NCBI GenBank assembly: GCA_945897435.1
Contig: CAMDFJ010000015.1
Span: forward strand, 1 to 33,565
Reading direction: 5' to 3'
Source of the DNA: Candidatus Kuenenia stuttgartensis
GTDB lineage: Bacteria; Planctomycetota; Planctomycetia; Pirellulales; UBA1268
DNA length: 33,565 nucleotides
Shown here: in pieces, positions 8,944 to 16,583 of the stretch
How the letters are laid out: each line of letters starts with the position of its first letter
Position numbering within the stretch: position 1 is the first letter of the stretch
Notes under the pieces: model-generated
Seen by the model: the letters and a program-made list of their open reading frames with translations, nothing else
Databases searched by the model: none
Told to the model about the DNA's origin: nothing
Program-made: the position numbers and the translations under genes

Positions 8944-9056
8944 ATGCTGAGGAGTCGGTCGGGGGCACGCGCAGGAGACGGTGAATTTTGCGACTCACAC
9001 CCAACGCTCAGTCGGCCAACTACGCACCCTGTAGCAAAATCCGCCGACTCCGAGCA
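8944..9056. repeat. Imperfect long inverted repeat in the intergenic region
   Basis: Two blocks occur in inverted order: GGAGTCGG (8951-8958) pairs with CCGACTCC (9044-9051), and ATTTTGC (8985-8991) pairs with GCAAAAT (9034-9040). ATGCT near the left end also matches the right end in reverse complement. The left arm has about two dozen extra bases between its two blocks. It could be a decayed miniature element or a folded RNA. With the 70-bp repeats and the third copy it accounts for most of the 459-bp gap 8721-9179, in which I see no credible gene. Confidence 0.5.
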
Positions 9057-9101
9057 TGTCACCGCCGACGAACCAATCCGGGCCGGCTTCACGCAACCAG
9101 A

Positions 9102-9149
9102 CGGCATCCTGCCGCTGTTTGCCTGGCGCCTGGCGCGGTGTGGCGGTTC
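9102..9149. repeat. Degenerate, internally deleted third copy of the repeat
   Basis: CGGCATCCTGCCG, the core of the first hairpin, reappears here and is followed by TGGCG, CCTGGCGCGG and GTGG..GTTC. These align with the left end of the 70-bp unit, its right end and the inter-copy spacer, if the central part (second hairpin, T-arm-like segment and most of the third hairpin) is deleted. The match is imperfect, so I treat it as a decayed copy. Confidence 0.5.
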
Positions 9150-9179
9150 CTGGGAATGACAGGTGTCGTTGGCCTTCCT

Positions 9180-9503
9180 TCAGGCAAGTTCTCGCAGGTA
9201 TTCGAGCGTGTAGATGCCGCTCGAATGGCCGTCGGAAAATTCGATCGAGTAGGCGTACTGACCGACGGGCTGCATGCCGCCGATCGCCAGCGGGACGATC
9301 TCCTCGGGGCGGAGCACCTGCAGCAGTGTTGGCTTGGACGGCGCGGCTCTCTGTTCGCGGCAGGTGGCGCAGGGACAGGCGTCACGGAGCAGTCGCGGCG
9401 AGTAGACGCCGCGGACACCGTCACTCCAGAGGATTTCGATCGAACCGGGAGCGGCGGCAGGGTCTTCGAGACGGGCGATCTTCGTCGGCAGAGGGGCTGT
9501 CAT
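9180..9503 (-). CDS. DUF971 (gamma-butyrobetaine hydroxylase N-terminal-like) protein
   Basis: A 107-aa protein matching the DUF971 / GBBH-like N-terminal domain as a stand-alone unit. The hallmark is SPRLLRDACPCATCREQ, with Cys43, Cys45 and Cys48 positioned to bind a metal, and the aromatic-rich C-terminal half ends in YSIEFSDGHSSGIYTLEYLREL. Stand-alone proteins of this family often lie near iron-sulfur or Mrp-type genes and have no firmly assigned role. The start ATG overlaps the stop of the PaaK-like gene (ATGA), so the two are very probably co-translated. Confidence 0.85.
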   Translation of the reverse strand: MTAPLPTKIARLEDPAAAPGSIEILWSDGVRGVYSPRLLRDACPCATCREQRAAPSKPTLLQVLRPEEIVPLAIGGMQPVGQYAYSIEFSDGHSSGIYTLEYLRELA

Positions 9504-10786
9504 GGCTGCTGTTCTCGCGGGATTCGGTTGTCGATGACGCGGCTTCCCTTACCTTCGAATCGCGGCAGACTGCCGATCGGCACGGTGCTGACGTCGACCC
9601 GAAGACCGAGTCGGACCTGCAGTTCTCGGGCCACACGCTCGGGTGCGTCGAGATGGTCCTCGATCGAAAGCGAGAGCACGTCGAGGCTTCGTTCCGTGCT
9701 CAGCATCAGACGATACTCCAACACCTCGGGAAAACTGCGGATGATGCCGTCGATGGCACCGGGAAAGATGTTCACCCCGCGAACGACGAGCATGTCGTCG
9801 GTTCTGCCGAGAATGCCGCCTTCGAGATGGACCCAGGGCGGTCGGCCTGCGGCGAGTTGTTCGTCGGAGGGCCAGCGTGGCCGGACGAGGTCGCCCGTGC
9901 GATAGCGGATCAGGGGAGCACCGACGCGGCCGAGCGTCGTCAGCACGAGTTCCGAGAGTTCGCCGGCCGATGCAGGTCGGCCCGTCTCGACAGAGAGAAA
10001 CTCGGGATGAAACCAGGGCTCTATGACCTCGAGTCCGCTGCCATCGGTGTCTCCCACGCCCCAGGGACCGACCTCGGTGGCTCCCGCATGGTCGAGTACG
10101 TCTGCTGCCCACTCTTCGGAGATTCGTCGCCGCACCGAGGGAATCGATCCGCCCGGTTCGCCGGCGAGGATCACGAGCCGGACCGTGAGCCGCAGCGTGT
10201 CGATCTTCTGTTCGCGGGCGACTTCTGCCAGATGGAGTGCGTAGCTGGGCGTGGCCACGAGCACGGTGGCGGCAATGGTGCGGGCAAGTTCGAGCCGGGC
10301 GAGCGTCGGCATGCCGCCGGTGGGGATCGCCATGGCGCCACGAGCGAGCACGGCCTCGAACCCGCTCCAGAAGCCGACGTAGGGACCGAACGACGAGGCG
10401 ACGAGCACGCGGTCTCCCGCGACAAGGCCGCCCCTGTCGAGGATCACCCGCCAGCATTCCATCCACCAGGCCCAGTCGGCAGCGGTGTCGAACACCGGCA
10501 GCGGTCGGCCGTGTGTTCCGCTCGTCTGGTGGTAGCGCACATAGCGATCGGCTGGCCAGGTGAGGTTGGCCGGCTGGCCTGGCCCGGCTGCGGCAACCAG
10601 CTCTTCCTTGTAGGTGAAGGGCCAGTCGGCCATTTCGGCCAGCGAGGCGGGATCGGTGGAAACCCGGGCCAGCTTCGCCGCGTAAAACCGGTTCCGCGGC
10701 AGGATCTCCCGAAGCAACGTCCGCAGTCGCTCGAGTTTGAGCCGTTCAAGATCGGCACGCGATGGGTCGCCAGGAAGGCAGTTCAT
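9500..10786 (-). CDS. Phenylacetate-CoA ligase (PaaK)-like adenylate-forming enzyme
   Basis: A 428-aa member of the ANL adenylating superfamily, of PaaK size and organisation. The phosphate-binding loop reads YHQTSGTHGRP at about 85-95. Downstream are HAGATEVGPWG, the ribose-binding RYRTGDL and GRTDDMLVVRGVNIFP. The C-terminal small domain ends with LPRFEGKGSRV, whose Lys (about 413) sits where the catalytic lysine of the family is. It should activate a carboxylate with ATP, probably to a CoA thioester. No other phenylacetate-degradation gene is nearby, so phenylacetate is not supported as substrate. It starts 8 bp after the PEGA lipoprotein gene and overlaps the DUF971 gene. Confidence 0.85.
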   Translation of the reverse strand: MNCLPGDPSRADLERLKLERLRTLLREILPRNRFYAAKLARVSTDPASLAEMADWPFTYKEELVAAAGPGQPANLTWPADRYVRYHQTSGTHGRPLPVFDTAADWAWWMECWRVILDRGGLVAGDRVLVASSFGPYVGFWSGFEAVLARGAMAIPTGGMPTLARLELARTIAATVLVATPSYALHLAEVAREQKIDTLRLTVRLVILAGEPGGSIPSVRRRISEEWAADVLDHAGATEVGPWGVGDTDGSGLEVIEPWFHPEFLSVETGRPASAGELSELVLTTLGRVGAPLIRYRTGDLVRPRWPSDEQLAAGRPPWVHLEGGILGRTDDMLVVRGVNIFPGAIDGIIRSFPEVLEYRLMLSTERSLDVLSLSIEDHLDAPERVARELQVRLGLRVDVSTVPIGSLPRFEGKGSRVIDNRIPREQQP

Positions 10787-10794
10787 GCGACCGA

Positions 10795-11523
10795 TTATGG
10801 CATCCCGAGGCTGGGGATTCCCTGGCTGGGGGCATTTTGCAGCGGCGGCTGCAGGCCAGCGCCGGGTGCCATGGGTGGAAAGACCGGGCCGCCGGGCTGT
10901 TGCATCGGTGGTGGCAATGGCAACTGCATGGGGGCCTGCTGCATCGGCGGCTGGATGGGGGTGGGCAATTGCTGCGGTGGCGGCAGTGGAACCGGCTGCG
11001 GTTGAGGGAACTGCATCGAAGCGGGTGGCGGAACCGGCTGCGGAACGATCGGAACAGGGACGGCCGCCTGCGGCGCCGGGGCGGGCTGGCTGCCGGCAGC
11101 GGCCCGGGCAAATTCGGCCCGCCCAACGACCTCCTCGGGCGGTGTGGCCGCGGCGGGCGACATCGAGAGGTCGACGACTCGCTCGTCGCGGATCTCGGCC
11201 GGCCAGAGATTCTCGGTGACGAAGTCGATGGGAAACACCTCATACCACGGCATCGGGAACGGCTGCCGCACCGTCAGCGTTTCGTAGCCGTCCTTGACGA
11301 GGCGGATCTTCCGCGTGCCGTAGTAGACGAAGTCTGTCGAGACTGGCGTGGTGCCGATCTGATAGTCGTCCACATAGACGAGCGCCCCGGGCGGGTCGCT
11401 GCGGATTGTCATCCGACGCTGCACGCAGCCGGCGGCGGCGACGAGGCAGATCGCTCCGGCAGCCAAAAGCCCGTGCCGCAAGCAGGTGAGACGCGTTTCC
11501 GGGAGCGGGGCCGACTCGTGCAT
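10795..11523 (-). CDS. PEGA-domain lipoprotein with Pro/Gln-rich tail
   Basis: A 242-aa predicted lipoprotein. The ORF track begins at 11670, but the signal peptide fits the ATG at 11523: MHESAPLPETRLTCLRHG, then hydrophobic LLAAGAICLVAAAGC with lipobox A-A-G-Cys33. Residues about 38-80 form a PEGA domain (IRSDPPGALVYVDDYQIGTTP ... RKIRLVKDGYETL), a small beta module common in surface and cell-wall-associated proteins. After about residue 150 the protein is a low-complexity stretch rich in Pro, Gln and Met (VPPPASMQFPQPQPVPLPPP and similar), probably an extended spacer in the periplasm or at the surface. It lies 8 bp before the PaaK-like gene and is divergent from the PP2C gene. Confidence 0.82.
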   Translation of the reverse strand: MHESAPLPETRLTCLRHGLLAAGAICLVAAAGCVQRRMTIRSDPPGALVYVDDYQIGTTPVSTDFVYYGTRKIRLVKDGYETLTVRQPFPMPWYEVFPIDFVTENLWPAEIRDERVVDLSMSPAAATPPEEVVGRAEFARAAAGSQPAPAPQAAVPVPIVPQPVPPPASMQFPQPQPVPLPPPQQLPTPIQPPMQQAPMQLPLPPPMQQPGGPVFPPMAPGAGLQPPLQNAPSQGIPSLGMP

Positions 11524-11716
11524 GGCGGAACCATACGGACGCCTGCCGGGAGCCGCCAGATCAGCCTGAACCCCGCCCCTTTCCCGGTAGGATGCGTATC
11601 GCCCCGGCTGCGGCCACCCGCTAAGATTCCCTGCCTCGCCGCCCCCCGCGGGAACCGGCTCCTCGACCACCGGCCGGACGCTCGAACCAGTCCACCACCA
11701 TCAGGACAGTAGACGC

Positions 11717-13066
11717 GTGGGAAAAGGCAGCAGCCTCACTTACTGCGATCGCAGCGACATCGGCCGTCGCCGTTCCAATAATCAGGACTCACGGACCGTT
11801 CTGCCTCCGTCGAGCCCGCAGCAGTATCGCACCCGCGGCTGGATGTTTCTCGTCGCCGACGGGATGGGTGCCCACGCCGCGGGTGAACTGGCCAGCGCCA
11901 TCGCCGCCGAACGGGTCCCGCTGGTCTACGAAAAGACCGCCCAGAGGTCGCCGCCGCTGGCCCTGCGTCGCAGCATCGAGCAGATCAATGGCGAGATCAA
12001 TTCCAAGGGGGAGAGTTCCCCCGAGTTCAAGGGCATGGGAACGACCTGCAGTGTTCTCGTGCTCCTTCCCCGCGGCGCGATCCTCGGCCACATCGGTGAC
12101 AGCCGGATCTACCGCGTCCGAAACGGCACCATCGATCAGCTCTCGCGGGACCACTCCCTCGTCTGGGAATTGGAGTCGGCCGGCGGCATGTCGCGGGAGG
12201 AGGCGGCCGAGGCGGCGCCGAAGAACATCATCACGCGGTCGATGGGACCGCATCCGCATGCCGAGATCGATCTTGAGGGGCCGCATCCGGTCGAGTCGGG
12301 CGACACCTTCATCCTCTGCAGTGACGGACTCTCCGGTCAGGCGAGCGACGAGGAGATCGGACTGCTGGCCTCGGAACTGGAACCCCGAGCGGCGGCAGAC
12401 GCGATGGTTGGCCTGGCGCTCGTTCGGGGTGCGCCCGACAACGTGACCGTGATCGTCGCCAGGGCGGGTCCCGAGGAGGTCACGAAGGCCTCGACTGCGG
12501 ACCAGCCCTGGCCGCTCTCCGACCTGCCGGAAGAGGCCGCCGGGCCGCCGCCTTTGCCCTGGCGTTGGCTGGCCGCGGCGGGCGCGACGTTGTTTGGAGT
12601 TCTCGTGCTCTTCGGGATGCTCGAGCGGCTCGGGGAGACCGAAAAATTCATCTGCTGGCTCGGTATCGGCGGCCTGGCGCTCGCCTTCGTTGGCTCCATC
12701 GCCGCGGCCCTGATCGGCTTCATCGCCCCCTCTGGCGGCCGTCTGCGTGTTCTGGTGCCGGGAAAACTCCTCGGCCGCGGCCCCTACCGTTCGTATTCCT
12801 GCAGGCAGTCGGCAGCGCTGCTCGAGGGCATCCTCGGCAGCATCGAGGCGGCAGCCGACGGGCTTGGCGATGCCGACCGCGGCCGGAGCCAGAAGCTCAT
12901 GGAGCAGGCCCGTCAAAAAGTCGCGTCCGGCTCTTTGCATGAGGCCACGCTGGCCGCGGCCGAGGCCCTGGCGATCTTCGCCAAGGCGGTGCAACTCTCC
13001 CGCTCCGACGACACTGTCACCAGTCGGCGTCTCCCGCCGGCCAACCCGTCATTCGATCCGTCATGA
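11717..13066 (+). CDS. Membrane-anchored PP2C-family serine/threonine phosphatase
   Basis: A 449-aa protein with an N-terminal PP2C domain (about 5-255). Motifs in order: RRRSNNQD, VADGMGAHAAGE (metal-binding Asp48), GMGTTC, GHIGDSRIYR, SRDHSLV, ITRSMG, LCSDGLS and DNVTVIV. All expected acidic metal ligands appear present, so it should be an active metal-dependent protein phosphatase. A Pro-rich linker leads to two membrane helices (about 283-302 and 310-335), then a helical Ala-rich C-terminal region of about 110 residues that I do not recognise. The start is GTG in the 193-bp gap after the divergent PEGA gene. It overlaps the Lpt-type permease by ATGA, suggesting coordinated expression. Confidence 0.9.
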   Translation: MGKGSSLTYCDRSDIGRRRSNNQDSRTVLPPSSPQQYRTRGWMFLVADGMGAHAAGELASAIAAERVPLVYEKTAQRSPPLALRRSIEQINGEINSKGESSPEFKGMGTTCSVLVLLPRGAILGHIGDSRIYRVRNGTIDQLSRDHSLVWELESAGGMSREEAAEAAPKNIITRSMGPHPHAEIDLEGPHPVESGDTFILCSDGLSGQASDEEIGLLASELEPRAAADAMVGLALVRGAPDNVTVIVARAGPEEVTKASTADQPWPLSDLPEEAAGPPPLPWRWLAAAGATLFGVLVLFGMLERLGETEKFICWLGIGGLALAFVGSIAAALIGFIAPSGGRLRVLVPGKLLGRGPYRSYSCRQSAALLEGILGSIEAAADGLGDADRGRSQKLMEQARQKVASGSLHEATLAAAEALAIFAKAVQLSRSDDTVTSRRLPPANPSFDPS

Positions 13067-14247
13067 AGATCATCACCCGCTACGTGCTCAGCGAGCTGCT
13101 GCAGGTGTTTCTCGTGGCGCTGACGGCCCTGACCCTCTTCATGCTGGTCGTCGGCCTCGTCAAGGAGGCGCAGCAGCAGGGGCTCGGCATGATGCAGATC
13201 GCCGCCCTGATTCCCTATGTCCTTCCAGAGGCGATGCGGTTCGCCGTGCCCGGCACGATGCTGTTCGCCGTGGCCAGCGTCTTCGGACGGCTCTCGGCCA
13301 GCAACGAGATCACGGCCCTCAAGGCGGCCGGCATCACGCCGATGGCGACGCTCTGGCCGGCCATCGGTCTGGCTGTGGCGGTGAGTTTTGTCTCCGTCTG
13401 GCTCAACGACATCGCCGTTTCCTGGGGCCGCGACGGCGTCCGCCGGGTAATCATCGGCAGCGTCGAGGAGATCATCTATGGCCGGCTGCGTCAGCAGCGG
13501 AGCTACAGCACGTCGAAGATGTCGATCAACGTCAAGGGTGTGGAGGGGCGAAAGCTGATCCGCCCCACGCTCTCCTTCCAGCCCGGCGGCAACGCCGCCC
13601 CGGTGACGGTGTCGGCCGCCGAGGCGGCGATGCGGGCCGATCCCGAGACCGGCACCCTGACGATCACCTGCCGCAACGGCACGCTCCACGTCGGCGACGT
13701 CAAGGCGGTCTTTCCCGACACCATCGAACGAGTCGTGCCGCTCGACGCGGTGAGCCGCAAGGAGACGGTCTCGACGAGCCCGTCGGAGATTGCGATGGCC
13801 GACTTCCCGAAGGCCCGACGCGAACAGGTCGAACTCATCAACCGGATCCGGCAGACCTCAGCTGCGAAGACGGCCCTCGGCATCTTCTCCGGCCGCATCG
13901 AACAGACGCTCCCGGCGGCGGCGGAGCCGGACCGGCAGGAGGCGAAGAATGCCACGGCCAGGCTCAACCGGATCATCATGGAGCCATGGCGCCGCTGGGC
14001 CAACGGCTTCAGCTGCCTTTGCTTCGTGCTCGTCGGCGCACCGATGGCGATCCGAATGCGAAACGCCGACTTCCTCACCAGTTTCTTTCTCTGCTTCCTC
14101 CCGATCCTGGTCGTCTACTATCCGGTGTTCATGCTGGGCGTGTCCCGGGTCAAGGCGGGGGCACTGCCGCCGCCGGCGGTCTGGGTCGGAAACATCCTGA
14201 TCACACTCTGGGGCATCTGGCTGCTACGGCAGGTGATCAGGCGATAG
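13063..14247 (+). CDS. LptF/LptG (YjgP/YjgQ) family permease
   Basis: A 394-aa inner-membrane protein of the LptF/LptG family, the membrane part of the ABC machine that extracts lipopolysaccharide for export. It opens with ITRYVLSELLQVFLVALTALTLFMLVV and has the family segment FGRLSASNEITALKAAGI. A large periplasmic beta-rich region spans about 135-300. The last three helices include FSCLCFVLVGAPMAIRMRNADF. Proteobacteria use an LptF/LptG pair; only one is seen here, so a homodimer or a partner elsewhere is possible. Its start lies inside the phosphatase stop (ATGA). Confidence 0.88.
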   Translation: MKIITRYVLSELLQVFLVALTALTLFMLVVGLVKEAQQQGLGMMQIAALIPYVLPEAMRFAVPGTMLFAVASVFGRLSASNEITALKAAGITPMATLWPAIGLAVAVSFVSVWLNDIAVSWGRDGVRRVIIGSVEEIIYGRLRQQRSYSTSKMSINVKGVEGRKLIRPTLSFQPGGNAAPVTVSAAEAAMRADPETGTLTITCRNGTLHVGDVKAVFPDTIERVVPLDAVSRKETVSTSPSEIAMADFPKARREQVELINRIRQTSAAKTALGIFSGRIEQTLPAAAEPDRQEAKNATARLNRIIMEPWRRWANGFSCLCFVLVGAPMAIRMRNADFLTSFFLCFLPILVVYYPVFMLGVSRVKAGALPPPAVWVGNILITLWGIWLLRQVIRR

Positions 14248-14276
14248 AGCCGACGCCGAAGCCAGTTTCCAGAAGT

Positions 14277-14300
14277 GGCGAAATCTGGCAGACTTTCGCC
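14277..14300. other. Hairpin between the Lpt-type permease and the isomerase gene
   Basis: GGCGAAA and TTTCGCC form a perfect 7-bp inverted repeat around a 10-base loop, extendable by GT/AC with one bulged C. It sits 30 bp after the permease stop and 41 bp before the next start. No T-run follows, so it may be a processing or regulatory hairpin instead of an intrinsic terminator. Confidence 0.35.
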
Positions 14301-14340
14301 CACCCATCATTTCTCCAGATCATTTGGCAGGAGTCACGCC

Positions 14341-15342
14341 ATGCCCCGTCCAGTCACGCTGTTCACCGGCCAATGGGCCGATCTTCCGCTCGACGATCTC
14401 GCCCGCAAAGCCAAGGAGTTCGGCTACCAGGGGCTCGAACTCGCCTGTTGGGGCGATCACTTCGATGTCGGCCGGGCCCTCGAGGAGAGCGGCTATTGCG
14501 CCGCCAAGCGGGATGCCCTCGAGCGTCACGATCTTTCCGTCTACGCGATCTCCAATCACCTCGTCGGCCAGGCGGTCTGCGACCGGATCGATGAGCGGCA
14601 CAAGTCGATCCTGCCGCCCCACGTCTGGGGCGATGGCAGCCCGGCTGGCGTGAACCAGCGGGCCGCCGAGGAAATGAAGCGGACCGCACGGGCCGCGCAA
14701 AAACTCGGCGTCTCTGTCGTCAACGGCTTCACGGGTTCCTCGATCTGGCACCTGCTCTATTCGTTCCCCCCGGTTCCCGAGTCGATGATCGCGGCGGGCT
14801 TTCAGGAGTTCGCCGACCGCTGGAATCCGATCCTCGACGTGTTTGCCGAGTGCGGGGTCCGGTTTGCCCTCGAGGTGCATCCGACGGAGATCGCCTTCGA
14901 CACCGTCACAGCCCAGCGGGCGCTCGACGTCCTCGGCCGCCGCGAGGAGTTTGGCTTCAACTTCGACCCCAGCCACCTTCACTGGCAGGGTGTCGATTCG
15001 GTCGAGTTCATTCGCACGTTCCACGACCGGATCTATCATGTCCACGTCAAGGATGCCGTGGTCACGCTCAATGGCCGCAGCGGTATTCTCGGCAGCCATC
15101 TCAACTTCGGCGATCCGCGTCGCGGCTGGGACTTCCGCTCCCCAGGACGGGGTGGCGTGGACTTCGAGGAGATCATCCGCGGACTGAACCAGATCGGCTA
15201 CGAGGGTCCGCTCTCCGTCGAGTGGGAGGATTGCGGAATGGATCGGGAGCACGGTGCTGCCGAGGCCTGCGAATTCGTGCAAAACCTCGACTTCTCTCCG
15301 AGCAAACGGCAGTTTGACTCGGCGTTTGCCGAGGAAGCCTGA
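14341..15342 (+). CDS. Sugar phosphate isomerase/epimerase-like TIM-barrel protein
   Basis: A 333-aa protein of the xylose-isomerase-like TIM-barrel (AP endonuclease 2 / IolE-like) superfamily, which uses a divalent metal to isomerise or epimerise sugars and inositol derivatives. Strand-end motifs are [46 protein letters not shown] and [12 protein letters not shown]; the Glu, Asp and His residues in these are the likely metal ligands. The start is the ATG at 14341, preceded by GGCAGGAG at a good distance; the longer GTG-started ORF adds residues without family character. No signal peptide is seen. The substrate is unknown. Confidence 0.87.
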   Translation: MPRPVTLFTGQWADLPLDDLARKAKEFGYQGLELACWGDHFDVGRALEESGYCAAKRDALERHDLSVYAISNHLVGQAVCDRIDERHKSILPPHVWGDGSPAGVNQRAAEEMKRTARAAQKLGVSVVNGFTGSSIWHLLYSFPPVPESMIAAGFQEFADRWNPILDVFAECGVRFALEVHPTEIAFDTVTAQRALDVLGRREEFGFNFDPSHLHWQGVDSVEFIRTFHDRIYHVHVKDAVVTLNGRSGILGSHLNFGDPRRGWDFRSPGRGGVDFEEIIRGLNQIGYEGPLSVEWEDCGMDREHGAAEACEFVQNLDFSPSKRQFDSAFAEEA

Positions 15343-15407
15343 TCGGGCGAAGGTCGATGCCCTGAAGGCGGGGAGATCGACCGGGGCGGCACTCGCCGCA
15401 GGAGCAT

Positions 15408-16583
15408 GTGGAGATCATGGCGGATCTCGGGCGGCGGAGCGTGCTGGCGTCGGCTGCGGCGGCGCTCTGGTGCTGGCCGCGGCCCGATCGCAGCACAGGT
15501 TCATCCGGCGATGGCAGTTTCCTGATCGAGTCCAGGGCCGACGGCGGCGGAAAGCCTTTCTTCGCGAGCGGATTCATCGACCATGATCCGGCCCTGCCCT
15601 ACGTCCACTGCCCATCGATCTGCCAGCTCTCCGATGGCCGGCTGATATCCGCCTGGTATGCGGGCTCCCGGGAGACCGGCCGCGACGTCGCAGTCTGGCT
15701 GGCAGAAGCTGAGCCGGTCGGGAACACCACCACGATTCCCTGGAGTCGGCCGCGAATGGTCATCGACCGCGAGAGGGCGATCGAGCAGCTCGGCCGGTTC
15801 GTCGACAAGGTCGGCAATTCCGTCATCTTCACCGACGGGGATGGGCGGCTCTGGCTGGTCTACGTGACGATCGCGGTCGGCGGCTGGTCGGGAAGTTCGC
15901 TCAATGCCTGCTCGTCGACCGACGGCGGCGCGACATGGACCAGGAGCCGGAGGCTCTGCCTGAGTCCGTTCTTCAACATCAGCGAACTCGTGCGGGCGGC
16001 GCCGGTGCGGCTCGAGTCGGGCGGCATCGTTCTGCCGGTCTATCACGAGTGCATCGGGAAGTTTCCCGAACTCCTCTGGCTCGAGCCCCGTGGCGACCGT
16101 CTCGAGGCCGTGAAGTCGAGGCTCGCCGGCGGCAGGTCACTGCTGCAGCCTGCCATCGTGCCACTGGATGGCAGGCGGGCGATCGCCTACCTCCGCGACC
16201 ACTCGCCTGCCCGACGACTCGTCTTCCAGCGGTCGGACGACGCCGGTCGCGAATGGACCCCGCCGGAGGCGACCTCGCTGCCGAATCCCGATGCCAGCGT
16301 CGCCGCCGTCAGGCTTTCCAACGGATCGATGCTGCTGGCATTCAACGATTCTGCAGTGGGCCGGGAATCGCTCGGGCTGGCCGTGTCTGCCGATGGCATC
16401 GGCGGCTGGCGACGGATCGCCACGCTCGACCGCGAGCCGGGGCAGAAGTTTGCCTATCCCTATCTGATTCGCGATCTGAGCGGCATCGTGCACCTCGTCT
16501 ATACATGGAAGATGCGGCGAATCAGACATCTGGCGATGAACGAGGCCTGGATCCTCGGGCAGAAGCCGGAGCCGATCGCATGA
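15408..16583 (+). CDS. Exported sialidase-like (BNR/Asp-box) protein
   Basis: A 391-aa protein of the sialidase-like six-bladed propeller type. Asp-boxes are visible: SSTDGGATW and RSDDAGREW match S-x-D-x-G-x-x-W, and SADGIGGW is a weak third. The N-terminus has a twin Arg before a hydrophobic stretch (GRRSVLASAAAALWCW), suggesting Tat or Sec export. The segment PYVHCPSICQLSDGRLISAWYAG resembles the N-terminal blade of planctomycete sialidase-family proteins. True sialidase activity is not shown, because the arginine triad cannot be assigned with confidence. The start could be this GTG or the ATG at 15417. It overlaps the next gene by ATGA. Confidence 0.8.
   Translation: MEIMADLGRRSVLASAAAALWCWPRPDRSTGSSGDGSFLIESRADGGGKPFFASGFIDHDPALPYVHCPSICQLSDGRLISAWYAGSRETGRDVAVWLAEAEPVGNTTTIPWSRPRMVIDRERAIEQLGRFVDKVGNSVIFTDGDGRLWLVYVTIAVGGWSGSSLNACSSTDGGATWTRSRRLCLSPFFNISELVRAAPVRLESGGIVLPVYHECIGKFPELLWLEPRGDRLEAVKSRLAGGRSLLQPAIVPLDGRRAIAYLRDHSPARRLVFQRSDDAGREWTPPEATSLPNPDASVAAVRLSNGSMLLAFNDSAVGRESLGLAVSADGIGGWRRIATLDREPGQKFAYPYLIRDLSGIVHLVYTWKMRRIRHLAMNEAWILGQKPEPIA

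Noticed and set aside
8674-9159. 161-aa plus-strand ORF across the repeats after the AhpD-like gene
   Set aside because: It overlaps the end of the AhpD-like gene in another frame and translates the duplicated hairpin repeats; it shows no family character or plausible start signal.
9500-10786. Calling the adenylating enzyme a true phenylacetate degradation gene
   Set aside because: None of the paa oxygenase or downstream genes is present and the neighbours are a DUF971 protein and a lipoprotein, so only the fold-level call is supported.
15352-15382. GGTCGAT...ATCGACC inverted repeat before the sialidase-like gene as an operator
   Set aside because: The 7-bp arms are separated by 17 bases with no other regulatory signal; in such GC-rich DNA this can easily occur by chance.
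15408-16583. Calling the propeller protein a confirmed sialidase
   Set aside because: Asp-boxes show the fold only; the catalytic arginine triad, Tyr and Glu cannot be assigned reliably from the sequence by eye.
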